Assembly (NCBI RefSeq): GCF_008369935.1
Contig: NZ_VTUZ01000018.1
Span: forward strand, 112,771-176,770
Direction of reading: 5' to 3'
Length of the DNA stretch: 64,000 nt
Source: Paraburkholderia panacisoli
GTDB lineage: Bacteria > Pseudomonadota > Gammaproteobacteria > Burkholderiales > Burkholderiaceae
Below, piece by piece: positions 45,116 to 53,529 of the stretch (its first letter is position 1; each line of letters starts with the position of its first letter). The notes under the pieces are model-generated. The model made no database searches and was not told where the DNA came from. It was given only the letters and a program-made list of their open reading frames with translations. The position numbers were made by a program, and so were the translations under genes.

Positions 45116-45402
45116 GGTCGGTCTCCGTTGAGGGATTCTTTGTTATCGGCGTCTGGTACTCAATGCTTGAGGCGATGCAGCGTAAAACCTGTAGGCTCGC
45201 GCGCCTTGTCTATATGCATTTTTTTCATGTGACACCGGCAAATTCGTGCGGAATTTTGCTTCGACGAACGATAGTTCGCGAATTTCGCCTTTGCAATATG
45301 AAGCTCCAGAACATAAGGCACTCTCCTGACGAAAATCCTCCCATATCCGTCCCGGCCCGGCAGGCCGCGCGAACGCGCGAACGAACCCGAGGCGCAAAGA
45401 CA
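45116..45402. promoter_or_regulatory. Upstream region of the OxlT-type carrier with a small dyad
   Basis: This region of nearly 290 bp precedes the carrier gene. CGAAC / GTTCG at 45265-45278 (4-nt centre) is a possible operator. The region is T-rich for this genome around 45210-45300, consistent with a promoter. Confidence 0.4.
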
Positions 45403-45443
45403 AAACGGGCCGGCCGTGGCATCTGCGCCACGCCGGCCCGTTT
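45403..45443 (-). terminator. Strong intrinsic terminator
   Basis: AAACGGGCCGGC and GTGGC pair with GCCAC and GCCGGCCCGTTT around a 6-nt loop, with one bulged C. Read leftward the stem ends in TTTTGTCTTTG. It lies 24 bp after the stop of the MHS transporter gene at 45467, whose transcript it should end. Confidence 0.85.
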
Positions 45444-45466
45444 GGGCAGTCATTGATTCGCGGGTA

Positions 45467-46786
45467 TCAGGCGACGCCGCGCCCGGTCTTCATCTTCGCC
45501 GCGACGAGTACGGAGATCAGGCAGCCGATCGCCAGATACGCGGCCACCGGATGCCATGAGCCACCGGCAAAGCTGACCAGCGCTACGGCGATGAACGGCG
45601 TGAAGCCGCCGCCGACTACGCTCGCCACCTGATAACCCACGCCCGCGCCGCTGTAGCGATACTCAGTGCCGAACAGTTCGGTGAACATCGGTTGCTGCAC
45701 GCTCACCACCATGTCATGCGCGATGTTCGCGAGCATCACGGCGAACACCACGATCCACACCGTCGAGCGCGCTTCGAGCGCGAGGAAGAACGGCACCGCG
45801 CTCAACATGCCCACCAGCGCGCCGATGATGTACACGCGGCGGCGGCCGAAGCGATCCGCCAGCAACGCAAAGCACGGAATCGTCACGCAGCTCAGCGCGC
45901 CGACCAACAGGCCGATCGTCAGGAAAAATTCGCGCGGCATGTGCAGGTTCGCCGTCGAGTAGTTCAGCGCGAACGCCGTCACGATATACATCGTGAACAA
46001 CTCAGCGAGGCGCAACGCGATGATCAGCAGGAATGCTTTCGGATGTCGCAGCAGCGCTTCGACGATCGGCAGGCGCACGCTGCGCTCGCCACGCTTGCCG
46101 ACTTTTTCGACAAACTCCTTCGACTCTTCCATGCTCGAGCGGATCCACAGCGCGATCAGCACCAGCACCACGCTGAATAGGAACGGCAGGCGCCAGCCCC
46201 AGCTCAGGAACGATGCGTTGTCCATCGAACGGCTGATCAGCGCGACCAGGCCGGTCGATAGCACGAGACCCACGCCATAGCCGACCTGCACACCGCTGCT
46301 GTAGAACGCTTTCTTTTTTTCCGGCGCGCTTTCGACCGCCATCAACGCCGCGCCGCCCCATTCGCCGCCGACCGCGAAGCCCTGAATCGCGCGCAAGGTC
46401 ACGAGCAGCACCGGCGCCCACCAGCCGATCGTGGAGAAGGCCGGCAGCAGCCCGATCGCTGCGGTTGACAGGCCCATCATCATCACCGTGAGCACCAGCA
46501 TGCGTTTGCGTCCGAGGCGGTCGCCGTAGTGACCGAACACGAAGCCGCCGAGCGGACGGAACAGGAAGCCGACGCCGAAGGTGGCGAATGCGGCGAGCGT
46601 GCCCATGGCCGGGCTGACTTGAGGGAAGAACTCGGCGTTGAACACGAGCGCGGCGACGATGCCATACAGCAAGAAGTCGTACCAGTCGACCACGGCGCCG
46701 ACGAAGCTGCCGAGCGCGGCCTTGCGCGCCTGGTTGCGCGCGGTGGCGTGGGCGGCCGGTGTGGCCTTCGGGAGGGTGGTGCTCAT
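45467..46786 (-). CDS. MFS transporter, MHS type
   Basis: This 439-residue carrier shows MHS-family features: VGAVVDWYDFLLYGIVAALVFN at helix 1, GHYGDRLGRKRMLV in loop 2-3, and AIQGFAVGGEWGGAALMAVE. MHS carriers import small organic acids and zwitterions with protons. It diverges from the small membrane protein and GntR genes, and a dyad and a GntR-type half site lie in the shared promoter, so oxalate or a related dicarboxylate is a plausible substrate. It ends at the terminator 45403-45443. Confidence 0.9.
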   Translation of the reverse strand: MSTTLPKATPAAHATARNQARKAALGSFVGAVVDWYDFLLYGIVAALVFNAEFFPQVSPAMGTLAAFATFGVGFLFRPLGGFVFGHYGDRLGRKRMLVLTVMMMGLSTAAIGLLPAFSTIGWWAPVLLVTLRAIQGFAVGGEWGGAALMAVESAPEKKKAFYSSGVQVGYGVGLVLSTGLVALISRSMDNASFLSWGWRLPFLFSVVLVLIALWIRSSMEESKEFVEKVGKRGERSVRLPIVEALLRHPKAFLLIIALRLAELFTMYIVTAFALNYSTANLHMPREFFLTIGLLVGALSCVTIPCFALLADRFGRRRVYIIGALVGMLSAVPFFLALEARSTVWIVVFAVMLANIAHDMVVSVQQPMFTELFGTEYRYSGAGVGYQVASVVGGGFTPFIAVALVSFAGGSWHPVAAYLAIGCLISVLVAAKMKTGRGVA

Positions 46787-47061
46787 AACGCTGTCTCCTT
46801 GGAACTTGCGGACTGCGGGAGGGGATCGGCGGCGGAGGCAGGGCCGTGGCCGCAGCCGATCCGTGGCAGGATGTCCGGAAGGTTAATGATGCGAAGCGGA
46901 TCTCACAATCCGCTCGGTGGCGATTTTGCGCGATCATCGAACGCAGCTGCGCGCATAGCGCGCGTTTTGCGCGTTTACACCGAGGCGGGCTAGCTGGATC
47001 GAAGCGGCCGCAACAGCGAAGCGGCGCTGGCCGCCGCGTGCTAACGTGACAAATGCGCTGA

Positions 47062-47083
47062 CGGTGACAAATTCATGTCACCG
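47062..47083. promoter_or_regulatory. Perfect dyad operator in the MHS/GntR divergent promoter
   Basis: CGGTGACA and TGTCACCG form perfect 8-bp arms around AATTCA. The left arm's GTGACAAAT also occurs 18 bp earlier at 47046-47054 as a direct repeat. The layout suggests cooperative binding by a dimeric regulator; its identity is not known. Confidence 0.6.
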
Positions 47084-47105
47084 GAAAACAACATCTGCTG
47101 ATATA

Positions 47106-47115
47106 CTACATACCG
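47106..47115. promoter_or_regulatory. Shared 10-mer CTACATACCG, candidate GntR half-site
   Basis: CTACATACCG occurs here and, inverted, at 48425-48434 in the oxc promoter. It lies 79-70 bp before the small membrane protein gene that precedes gntR. A shared exact 10-mer in the two promoters of the same cluster suggests a common regulator. Confidence 0.6.
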
Positions 47116-47145
47116 AATATTGATAAATGCGGCATTGCAGCATAT

Positions 47146-47170
47146 GATTGAGTCATTCGTTCACTCAATC
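47146..47170 (+). other. Leader hairpin before the small membrane protein gene
   Basis: GATTGAGT (47146-47153) pairs perfectly with ACTCAATC (47163-47170) across 9 nt. It ends 6 nt before the GGAG ribosome-binding site of the gene at 47185, so folding of the RNA could affect translation. Confidence 0.5.
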
Positions 47171-47184
47171 GTTTGGAGTTACAA

Positions 47185-47406
47185 GTGGAATTTGCGTCTC
47201 TTATGCTTTTCGCTATTGCTGTTGTGGGTTTGGGTGCTGCGGGCACCGTCTTGTTGACCGAGTGGATTCCGCAGCGGGTCGCGCAGCTTGCATCGCAACA
47301 TGGCCGCTTCGTCGGCTTGGGCGAGCAGCGCGGCGCAGCGGCGCCTGCGCCGTATCGCACGCATGTTCGAGCAGAGGCGATGAATGTCGTCAGAACTTCA
47401 AACTGA
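47185..47406 (+). CDS. Small membrane protein overlapping gntR
   Basis: I do not recognise a named family. From a GTG with GGAG 6 bases upstream, the 73-residue product starts MEFASLMLFAIAVVGLGAAG, one membrane helix, followed by a polar, Arg-rich cytoplasmic-type tail. It overlaps the start of gntR by 23 bases, so the two could be translationally coupled. It might instead be only a leader peptide. A TTG at 47173 is an alternative start. Confidence 0.5.
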   Translation: MEFASLMLFAIAVVGLGAAGTVLLTEWIPQRVAQLASQHGRFVGLGEQRGAAAPAPYRTHVRAEAMNVVRTSN

Positions 47407-48103
47407 AACGGTGGCCACTCCGCTCACCTTGTCGTTGCAGCCGATCGGCGCGAGCGCGAGCTTGCGCGATCAAGCGTATGCGATGCTGCGCCAGGCGATT
47501 GCCGACGCGGACATCTACCGGAATCGCGAAGAAATCCGTCTCGACGAGCGCGTGCTGAGCGAATCGCTTGGCGTGAGCCGCACGCCGGTGCGCGAGGCGA
47601 TGACCCTGCTGGAACAGGAAGGCTTTTTGCGCATGGTGCCGCGGCGCGGCATTTACATCGTGCGCAAGAGCAAGCGGGAAATCGTCGAGATGATCCAGAT
47701 GTGGGCGGCGCTCGAAAGTATGGCGGCGCGCCTCGCCACGCTGCACGCCAGCGACGAGGAAATCGCCCGCCTGCGCCACATGTTCGACAATTTCCGCGAC
47801 GCGACGCCGGCCGAGCACATCGCCGAGTATTCGGACGCGAACATCGCGTTTCATCAGGCAATCGTCGAGTTGTCGAAGTCGCAGATCATTCTCGACACGA
47901 TCAAGAACATCTTCATCCACGTACGGGCAATCCGGCGCATGACCATTTCGCAGAGCGACCGCGCGTCGCGTTCGATCGTCGATCATCTGCGGATCATCGA
48001 GGCGCTGGAGCAGCGCGATACCGAACTGGCCGAGCGGCTGGTGCGTCAGCATTCGCTGGATCTCGCGGCGTTCGTCGAGGCGAATTGCGATTTTCTGGAC
48101 TGA
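47384..48103 (+). CDS. GntR-family regulator, FCD (FadR) subfamily
   Basis: This 239-residue protein has a winged helix-turn-helix (LDERVLSESLGVSRTPVREAM, about residues 48-68) and an all-helical FCD ligand domain. Metal-binding residues of FCD proteins appear as Asp in YSDANIAFHQAIV, the His of FHQ, and later His residues in DHLRIIEAL and RQHSLDLAA. It lies just upstream of oxc; palindromes at 48248-48265 and 48408-48434 are its probable operators. The ligand may be oxalate or an oxalyl metabolite, by inference. Confidence 0.9.
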   Translation: MSSELQTETVATPLTLSLQPIGASASLRDQAYAMLRQAIADADIYRNREEIRLDERVLSESLGVSRTPVREAMTLLEQEGFLRMVPRRGIYIVRKSKREIVEMIQMWAALESMAARLATLHASDEEIARLRHMFDNFRDATPAEHIAEYSDANIAFHQAIVELSKSQIILDTIKNIFIHVRAIRRMTISQSDRASRSIVDHLRIIEALEQRDTELAERLVRQHSLDLAAFVEANCDFLD

Positions 48104-48142
48104 TGGCTGCTGGAGTCTGCGACTGGACGTGGCGGACTGAAG

Positions 48143-48176
48143 AAAGGCCCGCGGTGTGAAAACACCGCGGGCCTTT
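48143..48176 (+). terminator. Intrinsic terminator after gntR
   Basis: AAAGGCCCGCGGTGT pairs perfectly with ACACCGCGGGCCTTT around a GAAA loop and is followed by TTTTCGTTT. It lies 39 bp past the gntR stop and separates gntR from the oxc promoter. Confidence 0.9.
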
Positions 48177-48247
48177 TCGTTTGCGCGCCGCTCGCGAGGC
48201 CTGTTCACAGCCGAGGGATAAACCTCGCTTGACGGCTTCAAAAATAT

Positions 48248-48265
48248 GGTATGTGATATATCAAC
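48248..48265. promoter_or_regulatory. GntR-type site upstream of oxc, distal copy
   Basis: GGTATGTGATATATCAAC repeats the core GTGATATATCA of the perfect palindrome 160 bp further on. It is a second copy with a degenerate right arm. Confidence 0.65.
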
Positions 48266-48407
48266 AGCGAGCCAAACGCATCGCGAATCGGTGTTTTCCC
48301 TTGGCGGAGCATGAAAGCCAACGGATTTTTCGCCGCAAAGCCATGACTGGTAAGCAATAGCGCCACGCAACCCCGAAGCGGACGTCCTCGAAATTGGCCT
48401 TGCTTGA

Positions 48408-48434
48408 ATGTGATATATCACATACGGTATGTAG
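48408..48434. promoter_or_regulatory. GntR-type operator upstream of oxc, proximal copy
   Basis: ATGTGATATATCACAT at 48408-48423 is a perfect 16-bp palindrome. It overlaps the second palindrome CATACGGTATG (48421-48431), which contains the inverted 10-mer shared with 47106-47115. It lies about 100 bp before the oxc start and is the best candidate GntR operator. Confidence 0.75.
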
Positions 48435-48526
48435 CGCGGCCAGCAAGACGTCGGTGACGACGGGCGCATGTCGAAGCGAATGCGGCCGTCGATGACCGTT
48501 GCACAACCGAGTGACAGGAGACAACC

Positions 48527-50290
48527 ATGTCCGCAGTTGTTTCATCCCTGAGTCCGAAACCGGGCAGCACGACAGCCGATGACACGCTCAGGCAGAAAAC
48601 CCGCGATGCCGGCGTCATCTCGGGCGGCCATCTGGTTGCGAAGGCGCTGAAAAACGAAGGGGTCGACACGATCTTCACGCTGTGCGGCGGCCACATCATC
48701 GACATCTACGACGGCTGCGTCGACGAGGGAATTCGCATCATCGACGTGCGCCACGAGCAGGTCGCCGCCCACGCGGCCGACGGCTACGCGCGTCAGACCG
48801 GCAAGCTCGGCTGCGTGGTCACGACCGCCGGCCCCGGCTGCACGAACGCGGTGACGGGCATCGCCACGGCGTTCCGGTCCGAGAGCCCGGTCCTGCATAT
48901 CGGCGGACAGGGCGCGCAGACGCAGCACAAGATGGGCTCGCTGCAGGACCTCCCGCACGTCGACATCATGGCGCCGATCACCAAGTTCGCCGCCAGCGTG
49001 TCGAGCACTGAACGGGTCGCGGACATGATCTCGATGGCGGCGCGCGAGTGCTTCAACGGCGCGCCCGGCCCGTCCTACCTGGAAATTCCGCGCGACGTGC
49101 TCGACCGCGAAGTGGACGTGACGCGCGCGATCGTGCCGCAATCGGGGCACTATCGGGCGTCGACGAAATCGGTCGGCGATCCGCGCGACATCGAAAAACT
49201 CGCGGACATTCTCGTGAATGCCGAGCGGCCCGCGATTCTGTACGGGCAGCAGGTGTGGACCGCGCGCGGCCATGAAGAGGCGATCGCGCTACTGCGCGGC
49301 ATCGACATCCCCGGCTATTTCAACGGTGCGAGCCGCGGGCTGCTGCCGCCGGGCGATCCGCACCATTTCGACCGCACACGTTCGCAGGCGTTTGCGAATG
49401 CCGACGTGCTGATCGTCGTCGGCACGCCGTTTGATTTCCGCATGGGTTACGGCAAGCGCATCAGCAAGGAGCTGACGCTGGTGCAGATCGACATGGACTA
49501 CCGGACGGTCGGCAAGAATCGCGATATCGACCTGGGCCTCGTCGGCGATCCGGGCGCAATCCTGGCGGCCGTGCTGCAAGCCGCGAGCGGCCGCCTGAAA
49601 GACGACAAGCGCCAGGCGCGCCGCAAGTGGATGGCGCAGTTGCAGGACGCCGAAGCGAGCGCGACCGAAAAACTCATGCCGCTCTTCAAGTCGAATAGCT
49701 CGCCGATTCATCCGTACCGCGTCGCTTACGAGCTCAACGAATTCCTCTCCGACGACACCGTCTACATCGGCGACGGCGGCGACGTCGTGACGATTTCCGC
49801 GCAAGCGGTGCGCCCGCGCCGTCCGGGTCAATGGATGGACCCGGGCGCGCTCGGCTCGCTCGGCGTGGGCACTGGCTTCGCGCTCGCGGCCAAGCTCGCG
49901 CATCCGCACAAGGAAGTGCTGTGCTACTACGGCGACGGCTCGTTCGGCATGACCGCGTTCGACATGGAAACCGCCAACCGCTTCGGCGCGCCGTATCTCG
50001 CAGTGATCGGCAACAACTCGGCGATGAATCAGATCCGCTACGGCCAGCTCGCCAAATACGGCGCAGAGCGCGGCAATGTTGGCAACCTGCTGAGCGATGT
50101 GCCGTTCAGCAAGTTCGCTGAAATGCTCGGCGGCCACGGCGAGGAAGTGCGCGATCCGGCGCAGATTGCCGGCGCATTGCAGCGCGCCCGCGAAGCGATT
50201 CATCGCACCGGCCGCTCGGCGGTGGTCAACATCTGGGTCGACCCGCGCGAGTACGCACCGGGCACGAAGAACCAGACTATGTACAAGTAA
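48527..50290 (+). CDS. oxc: Oxalyl-CoA decarboxylase
   Basis: This 587-residue thiamine-diphosphate enzyme converts oxalyl-CoA to formyl-CoA and CO2 in the cytosol. The catalytic Glu is in VRHEQVAAHAADGYAR, and the ThDP/Mg motif is YYGDGSFGMTAFDMETANR followed by IGNNSAMNQ (GDG...NN). Length compares with 564-568 residues for characterised Oxc, with a slightly longer N-terminus. CAGGAGACAACC is the ribosome-binding site. It lies 24 bp upstream of frc, forming an operon, and downstream of the GntR operators. Confidence 0.96.
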   Translation: MSAVVSSLSPKPGSTTADDTLRQKTRDAGVISGGHLVAKALKNEGVDTIFTLCGGHIIDIYDGCVDEGIRIIDVRHEQVAAHAADGYARQTGKLGCVVTTAGPGCTNAVTGIATAFRSESPVLHIGGQGAQTQHKMGSLQDLPHVDIMAPITKFAASVSSTERVADMISMAARECFNGAPGPSYLEIPRDVLDREVDVTRAIVPQSGHYRASTKSVGDPRDIEKLADILVNAERPAILYGQQVWTARGHEEAIALLRGIDIPGYFNGASRGLLPPGDPHHFDRTRSQAFANADVLIVVGTPFDFRMGYGKRISKELTLVQIDMDYRTVGKNRDIDLGLVGDPGAILAAVLQAASGRLKDDKRQARRKWMAQLQDAEASATEKLMPLFKSNSSPIHPYRVAYELNEFLSDDTVYIGDGGDVVTISAQAVRPRRPGQWMDPGALGSLGVGTGFALAAKLAHPHKEVLCYYGDGSFGMTAFDMETANRFGAPYLAVIGNNSAMNQIRYGQLAKYGAERGNVGNLLSDVPFSKFAEMLGGHGEEVRDPAQIAGALQRAREAIHRTGRSAVVNIWVDPREYAPGTKNQTMYK

Positions 50291-50314
50291 ATCGCAGCCT
50301 TCAGGAGACACGAC

Positions 50315-51562
50315 ATGAGCAAAGCACTCGACGGTGTGCGCATTCTCGATTTCACGCATGTGCAATCGGGACCGACCTGCACGCAATTGCTGGCATGGTT
50401 CGGCGCGGACGTAATCAAGGTGGAGCGGGCCGGCGCAGGCGACATCACGCGCGAGCAGTTGCGCGATATTCCGGACGTGGACAGCTTGTACTTCACAATG
50501 CTCAATCACAACAAGCGTTCGGTCACGATCGATACGAAGAACCCGGAAGGAAAGCAGGTGCTCGAAGCGTTGATCCAGAAATGCGACGTGCTGGTGGAGA
50601 ACTTCGCGCCGGGCGCGCTGGATCGCATGGGGTTCACCTGGGAGCGCATTCAGGAACTGAATCCGCGCATGATCGTGGCGTCGGTGAAGGGCTTCGGTCC
50701 CGGGCCTTATGAGGACTGCAAAGTCTACGAGAACGTCGCGCAATGCGCGGGCGGCGCGGCCTCGACGACCGGCTTCGACGACGGCCCGCCGGTCGTGAGC
50801 GGCGCGCAGATCGGCGATAGCGGCACGGGCTTGCATCTGGCGCTCGGCATCGTCACGGCGCTGTATCAGCGTACGCATACCGGTCGCGGTCAGCGCGTGC
50901 TCGCGGCAATGCAGGACGGCGTGCTCAATCTGTGCCGCGTGAAACTGCGCGACCAGCAGCGGCTCGATCGAACCGGCGTGATGAAAGAGTATCCGCAATA
51001 TCCGAACGGGACGTTCGATGAAGCGGTGCCGCGTGCGGGCAATGCGTCCGGCGGTGGCCAACCGGGCTGGATTCTGAAGTGCAAGGGCTGGGAAACCGAC
51101 CCGAACGCGTATATCTACTTCATCACGCAGGCGCCGGTATGGGCGAAGATCTGCAACGTGATCGGCAAGGAAGAGTGGGCCACGGACCCTGACTACGCGA
51201 CGGCCCCTGCGCGCCTGCCGCGTCTGAAGGAGATTTTCGCCGAGATCGAGCGCTGGACGATGACCAAGACCAAGTTCGAGGCCATGCAGATCCTCAACAA
51301 GTACGATATTCCGTGCGGGCCGATCCTGTCGATGAAGGAAATCGCCGCGGAGCCTTCGCTGCGCAAAACCGGCACGATTGTCGAAGTGGATCATCCGACG
51401 CGCGGCAAGTATCTGACAGTTGGCAATCCTATCAAACTGTCCGACAGTCCGACCGAGGTCAAACGCTCGCCGCTGCTCGGCGAGCATACGGATGAAGTGA
51501 TGGCTGAACTCGGCTATTCGCCTGAGCAGATCAGCGCGTTGCGTACGGCCGGCGCGATCTAG
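50315..51562 (+). CDS. frc: Formyl-CoA:oxalate CoA-transferase
   Basis: This 415-residue class III CoA-transferase moves CoA from formyl-CoA to oxalate and so closes the oxalate cycle with Oxc. The catalytic Asp is D168 in SGAQIGDSGTGLH, equivalent to Asp169 of the Oxalobacter enzyme. Q17 in THVQSGP and the glycine loop NASGGGQPGW are retained. AGGAGACACGAC precedes the ATG. Length is close to the 428 residues of the reference. It follows oxc after 24 bp. Confidence 0.96.
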   Translation: MSKALDGVRILDFTHVQSGPTCTQLLAWFGADVIKVERAGAGDITREQLRDIPDVDSLYFTMLNHNKRSVTIDTKNPEGKQVLEALIQKCDVLVENFAPGALDRMGFTWERIQELNPRMIVASVKGFGPGPYEDCKVYENVAQCAGGAASTTGFDDGPPVVSGAQIGDSGTGLHLALGIVTALYQRTHTGRGQRVLAAMQDGVLNLCRVKLRDQQRLDRTGVMKEYPQYPNGTFDEAVPRAGNASGGGQPGWILKCKGWETDPNAYIYFITQAPVWAKICNVIGKEEWATDPDYATAPARLPRLKEIFAEIERWTMTKTKFEAMQILNKYDIPCGPILSMKEIAAEPSLRKTGTIVEVDHPTRGKYLTVGNPIKLSDSPTEVKRSPLLGEHTDEVMAELGYSPEQISALRTAGAI

Positions 51563-51631
51563 TCGCGCGCAACCGGCAGTCAAGGTCCGTAGTCAACGAA
51601 AGGTCGTGCGCAAGCGCGCAGGGAGCGATGA

Positions 51632-52456
51632 ATGGATACGTGGATGCGGTTCAAGTCGAACGACGGTGGCATCGTGTTCGGCCGGGTAGAAGGTGGCTAT
51701 CTGCACGAATACGAGAGTCTCGAGCGGCCCGTGCCGACCGGGGCGGTGCTGTCGTCGCGCGCGCTGACGCCGCTGGCGCCTTGCGCGCCCGGCAAGATCG
51801 TTGCGCTGTGGAACAACTATCACGCGCTGGCGGCGAAGCTCGACAAACCCGTGCCCGCGCATCCGCTCTTTCTGCTCAAGCCGGCGGGCTCGGTGATCGG
51901 TTCGGGCGAGCCGATCCAGCGACCGCCCGGCTACGCGGGCAAGATTGTCTATGAAGGCGAACTCGGCATCGTGATCGGCCGGCGCTGCCGCAATGCGAGC
52001 CTCGAAGAGGCGGCCGATGCGATCTTCGGCTACACCCCAGTCAACGATGTGACCGCCGCCGATCTGCTGAATGAGAATCCGCACTTTCCGCAGTGGTGCC
52101 GCGCGAAAGGATTCGATACGTTCTGCTGTATCGGACCCGCGATCGTCTCCGGTTTCGACTGGCGGCCAGCGCGTCTCGTGACGATGCTCGATGGCGTCGA
52201 ACGGCAGAACTATCCGCTCGCCGACATGGTGTTTTCGCCCGCTGAGCAGGTGAGCATGATCTCGCAGGATCTCACGCTGGAACCCGGCGATGTGATCGCG
52301 TGCGGGACGTCGGTGGGCGTCGGATCGATCAGGGATGGCGCGATGGTGTCGATCACGATCGACGGAATCGGCACGCTCAGCAATACGTTGAGCGCCGCCG
52401 GGCGCACCGATGCCGCTGGGCAGTCCGGGACAGCCGCGACGGCGGGAGTTGTCTGA
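51632..52456 (+). CDS. Fumarylacetoacetate hydrolase (FAH) family protein
   Basis: This 274-residue protein has the FAH fold. The acidic metal ligands appear in VYEGELGIVIG and GYTPVNDVTAADLL, and the C-terminal half has DVIACGTSVGVGSI, the usual GTPxGV-type block. Family members act as hydrolases, decarboxylases or isomerases on 2-oxo acids, including acylpyruvases and oxaloacetate decarboxylases. It lies 70 bp after frc on the same strand. A role in oxalate metabolism is inferred from position only. Confidence 0.88.
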   Translation: MDTWMRFKSNDGGIVFGRVEGGYLHEYESLERPVPTGAVLSSRALTPLAPCAPGKIVALWNNYHALAAKLDKPVPAHPLFLLKPAGSVIGSGEPIQRPPGYAGKIVYEGELGIVIGRRCRNASLEEAADAIFGYTPVNDVTAADLLNENPHFPQWCRAKGFDTFCCIGPAIVSGFDWRPARLVTMLDGVERQNYPLADMVFSPAEQVSMISQDLTLEPGDVIACGTSVGVGSIRDGAMVSITIDGIGTLSNTLSAAGRTDAAGQSGTAATAGVV

Positions 52457-52516
52457 AGGCGCAGAAGTATGCGGCCCCTGAGCCGCGTCCTTGCATCGCA
52501 AACCGGAGGGTCACGC

Positions 52517-53452
52517 ATGCTGCAAACGTCTGACAGTGCCGCGTGGATGAGCGTGTTTTTGGCGCTGGCAGCGGCTCTTGCCGCCGCGTTGGCCTCTGTG
52601 TTGACGGTTGCGCTTGCCGCGGTCGGGCAACGGCTGCTGGACCGCAAATCGACTCGTCGACCGTATTGGCACGCGGGCGCGTTGGCCGCCGTGCTTGCAG
52701 GATTGCTAGCGGCGGGAACGGGGGCGAGCGACGCGGTGATCGACGCGTCGGTGGCAGGCGCCGTGTTCGGCGCATGGCTCGTGCGCGGCTGTGATCTGAC
52801 GCGGCGGCCACGTCTTGTTACGCTGCTGGGCAGCGGCATGGGCCTCGCCGTTATGTCGGGCGGGATAGTGCGCTATCTGTCGGCGGCAACGGGGCGCGCG
52901 AATGCCGAGCGAATCGAACTCTATGCCGCGGTATTCATTGGTGCGCTGATCTTCGCCACTTGCGCGATTGCGTTGTGCAAATTACGCGGTGCGCTGCAGT
53001 TGAAGGCAGTGACGCGTCCGGGCCACCGCATCGTCAATCTATTTGCGATCTTGCTGTGCGCCTGGCTGGGCTACGGCTTCGTGACCGAGCAGGCGCAGCC
53101 GTTCGGACTTGCCGCGCTGCTTGCAATGAGCGCGCTGGCATGCTCGCTGGGCGTGCATCTGATGATCAGCCGCGAGTATTCCGCAGCCGGCGATGCGAGC
53201 CACGTGAGCCACGCGTTACACGTGCATGCGTTTGCCGCGCGTTGCGGTGGCCTCGCGCTGGACAAGCGAGGACTGCTCGCACAGATCGAGTGGCATGGCG
53301 GAGAGGAACCGGCATGGACACCACGCGAGACGGGCACGCTGCGCGCGTCGGCATATCGATACCGTCGAGGAGGGCATGACGGCGCGAGCGTGACGAGGCG
53401 TCAACGCATGCGCGCCTGGCATCGCCCGACTCATTTCATCGCGCGCCGCTGA
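52517..53452 (+). CDS. Degenerate PntB-like membrane protein lacking the NADP domain
   Basis: This 311-residue membrane protein resembles the transmembrane half of the NAD(P) transhydrogenase beta subunit: GAVFGAWLVRGCDLTRRPRLV, ELYAAVFIGALIFATCAIAL with CKLRGALQLKA, and NLFAILLCAWLGYGF follow the PntB order. The proton-path His of E. coli PntB (H91, in LHSF) is Gly here (LLGSGMG), and the C-terminal NADP-binding domain is absent and replaced by a short basic tail. No pntA is nearby. It may be a decayed relict or a repurposed membrane protein. GGAGGGTCACGC precedes the ATG at 52517; an ATG at 52469 is weaker. Confidence 0.7.
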   Translation: MLQTSDSAAWMSVFLALAAALAAALASVLTVALAAVGQRLLDRKSTRRPYWHAGALAAVLAGLLAAGTGASDAVIDASVAGAVFGAWLVRGCDLTRRPRLVTLLGSGMGLAVMSGGIVRYLSAATGRANAERIELYAAVFIGALIFATCAIALCKLRGALQLKAVTRPGHRIVNLFAILLCAWLGYGFVTEQAQPFGLAALLAMSALACSLGVHLMISREYSAAGDASHVSHALHVHAFAARCGGLALDKRGLLAQIEWHGGEEPAWTPRETGTLRASAYRYRRGGHDGASVTRRQRMRAWHRPTHFIARR

Positions 53453-53493
53453 ATATGAAAATGCCCACATATCGAACGGCAAGCGTGAAGCGC

Positions 53494-53529
53494 GGCGGGC
53501 CTGACGTGACCCTCAGCCCGCCGATGTTT
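53494..53529. terminator. Probable terminator between convergent genes
   Basis: GGCGGGCCTGA pairs with TCAGCCCGCC with one bulge and is followed rightward by GATGTTTTC. It lies between the PntB-like stop at 53452 and the stop of the leftward 102-residue gene at 53530. Confidence 0.5.

Noticed and set aside
45265..45278. Dyad CGAAC/GTTCG as an operator of the first OxlT-type carrier
   Set aside because: Arms are only five bases and no second copy was found, so it is not given as a finding.
49289..51583. A 764-codon open frame on the minus strand opposite oxc and frc
   Set aside because: It is an antisense opening caused by high GC codon bias; both sense genes are certain by catalytic motifs, and the antisense product is Arg/Ala/His-rich with no domain.
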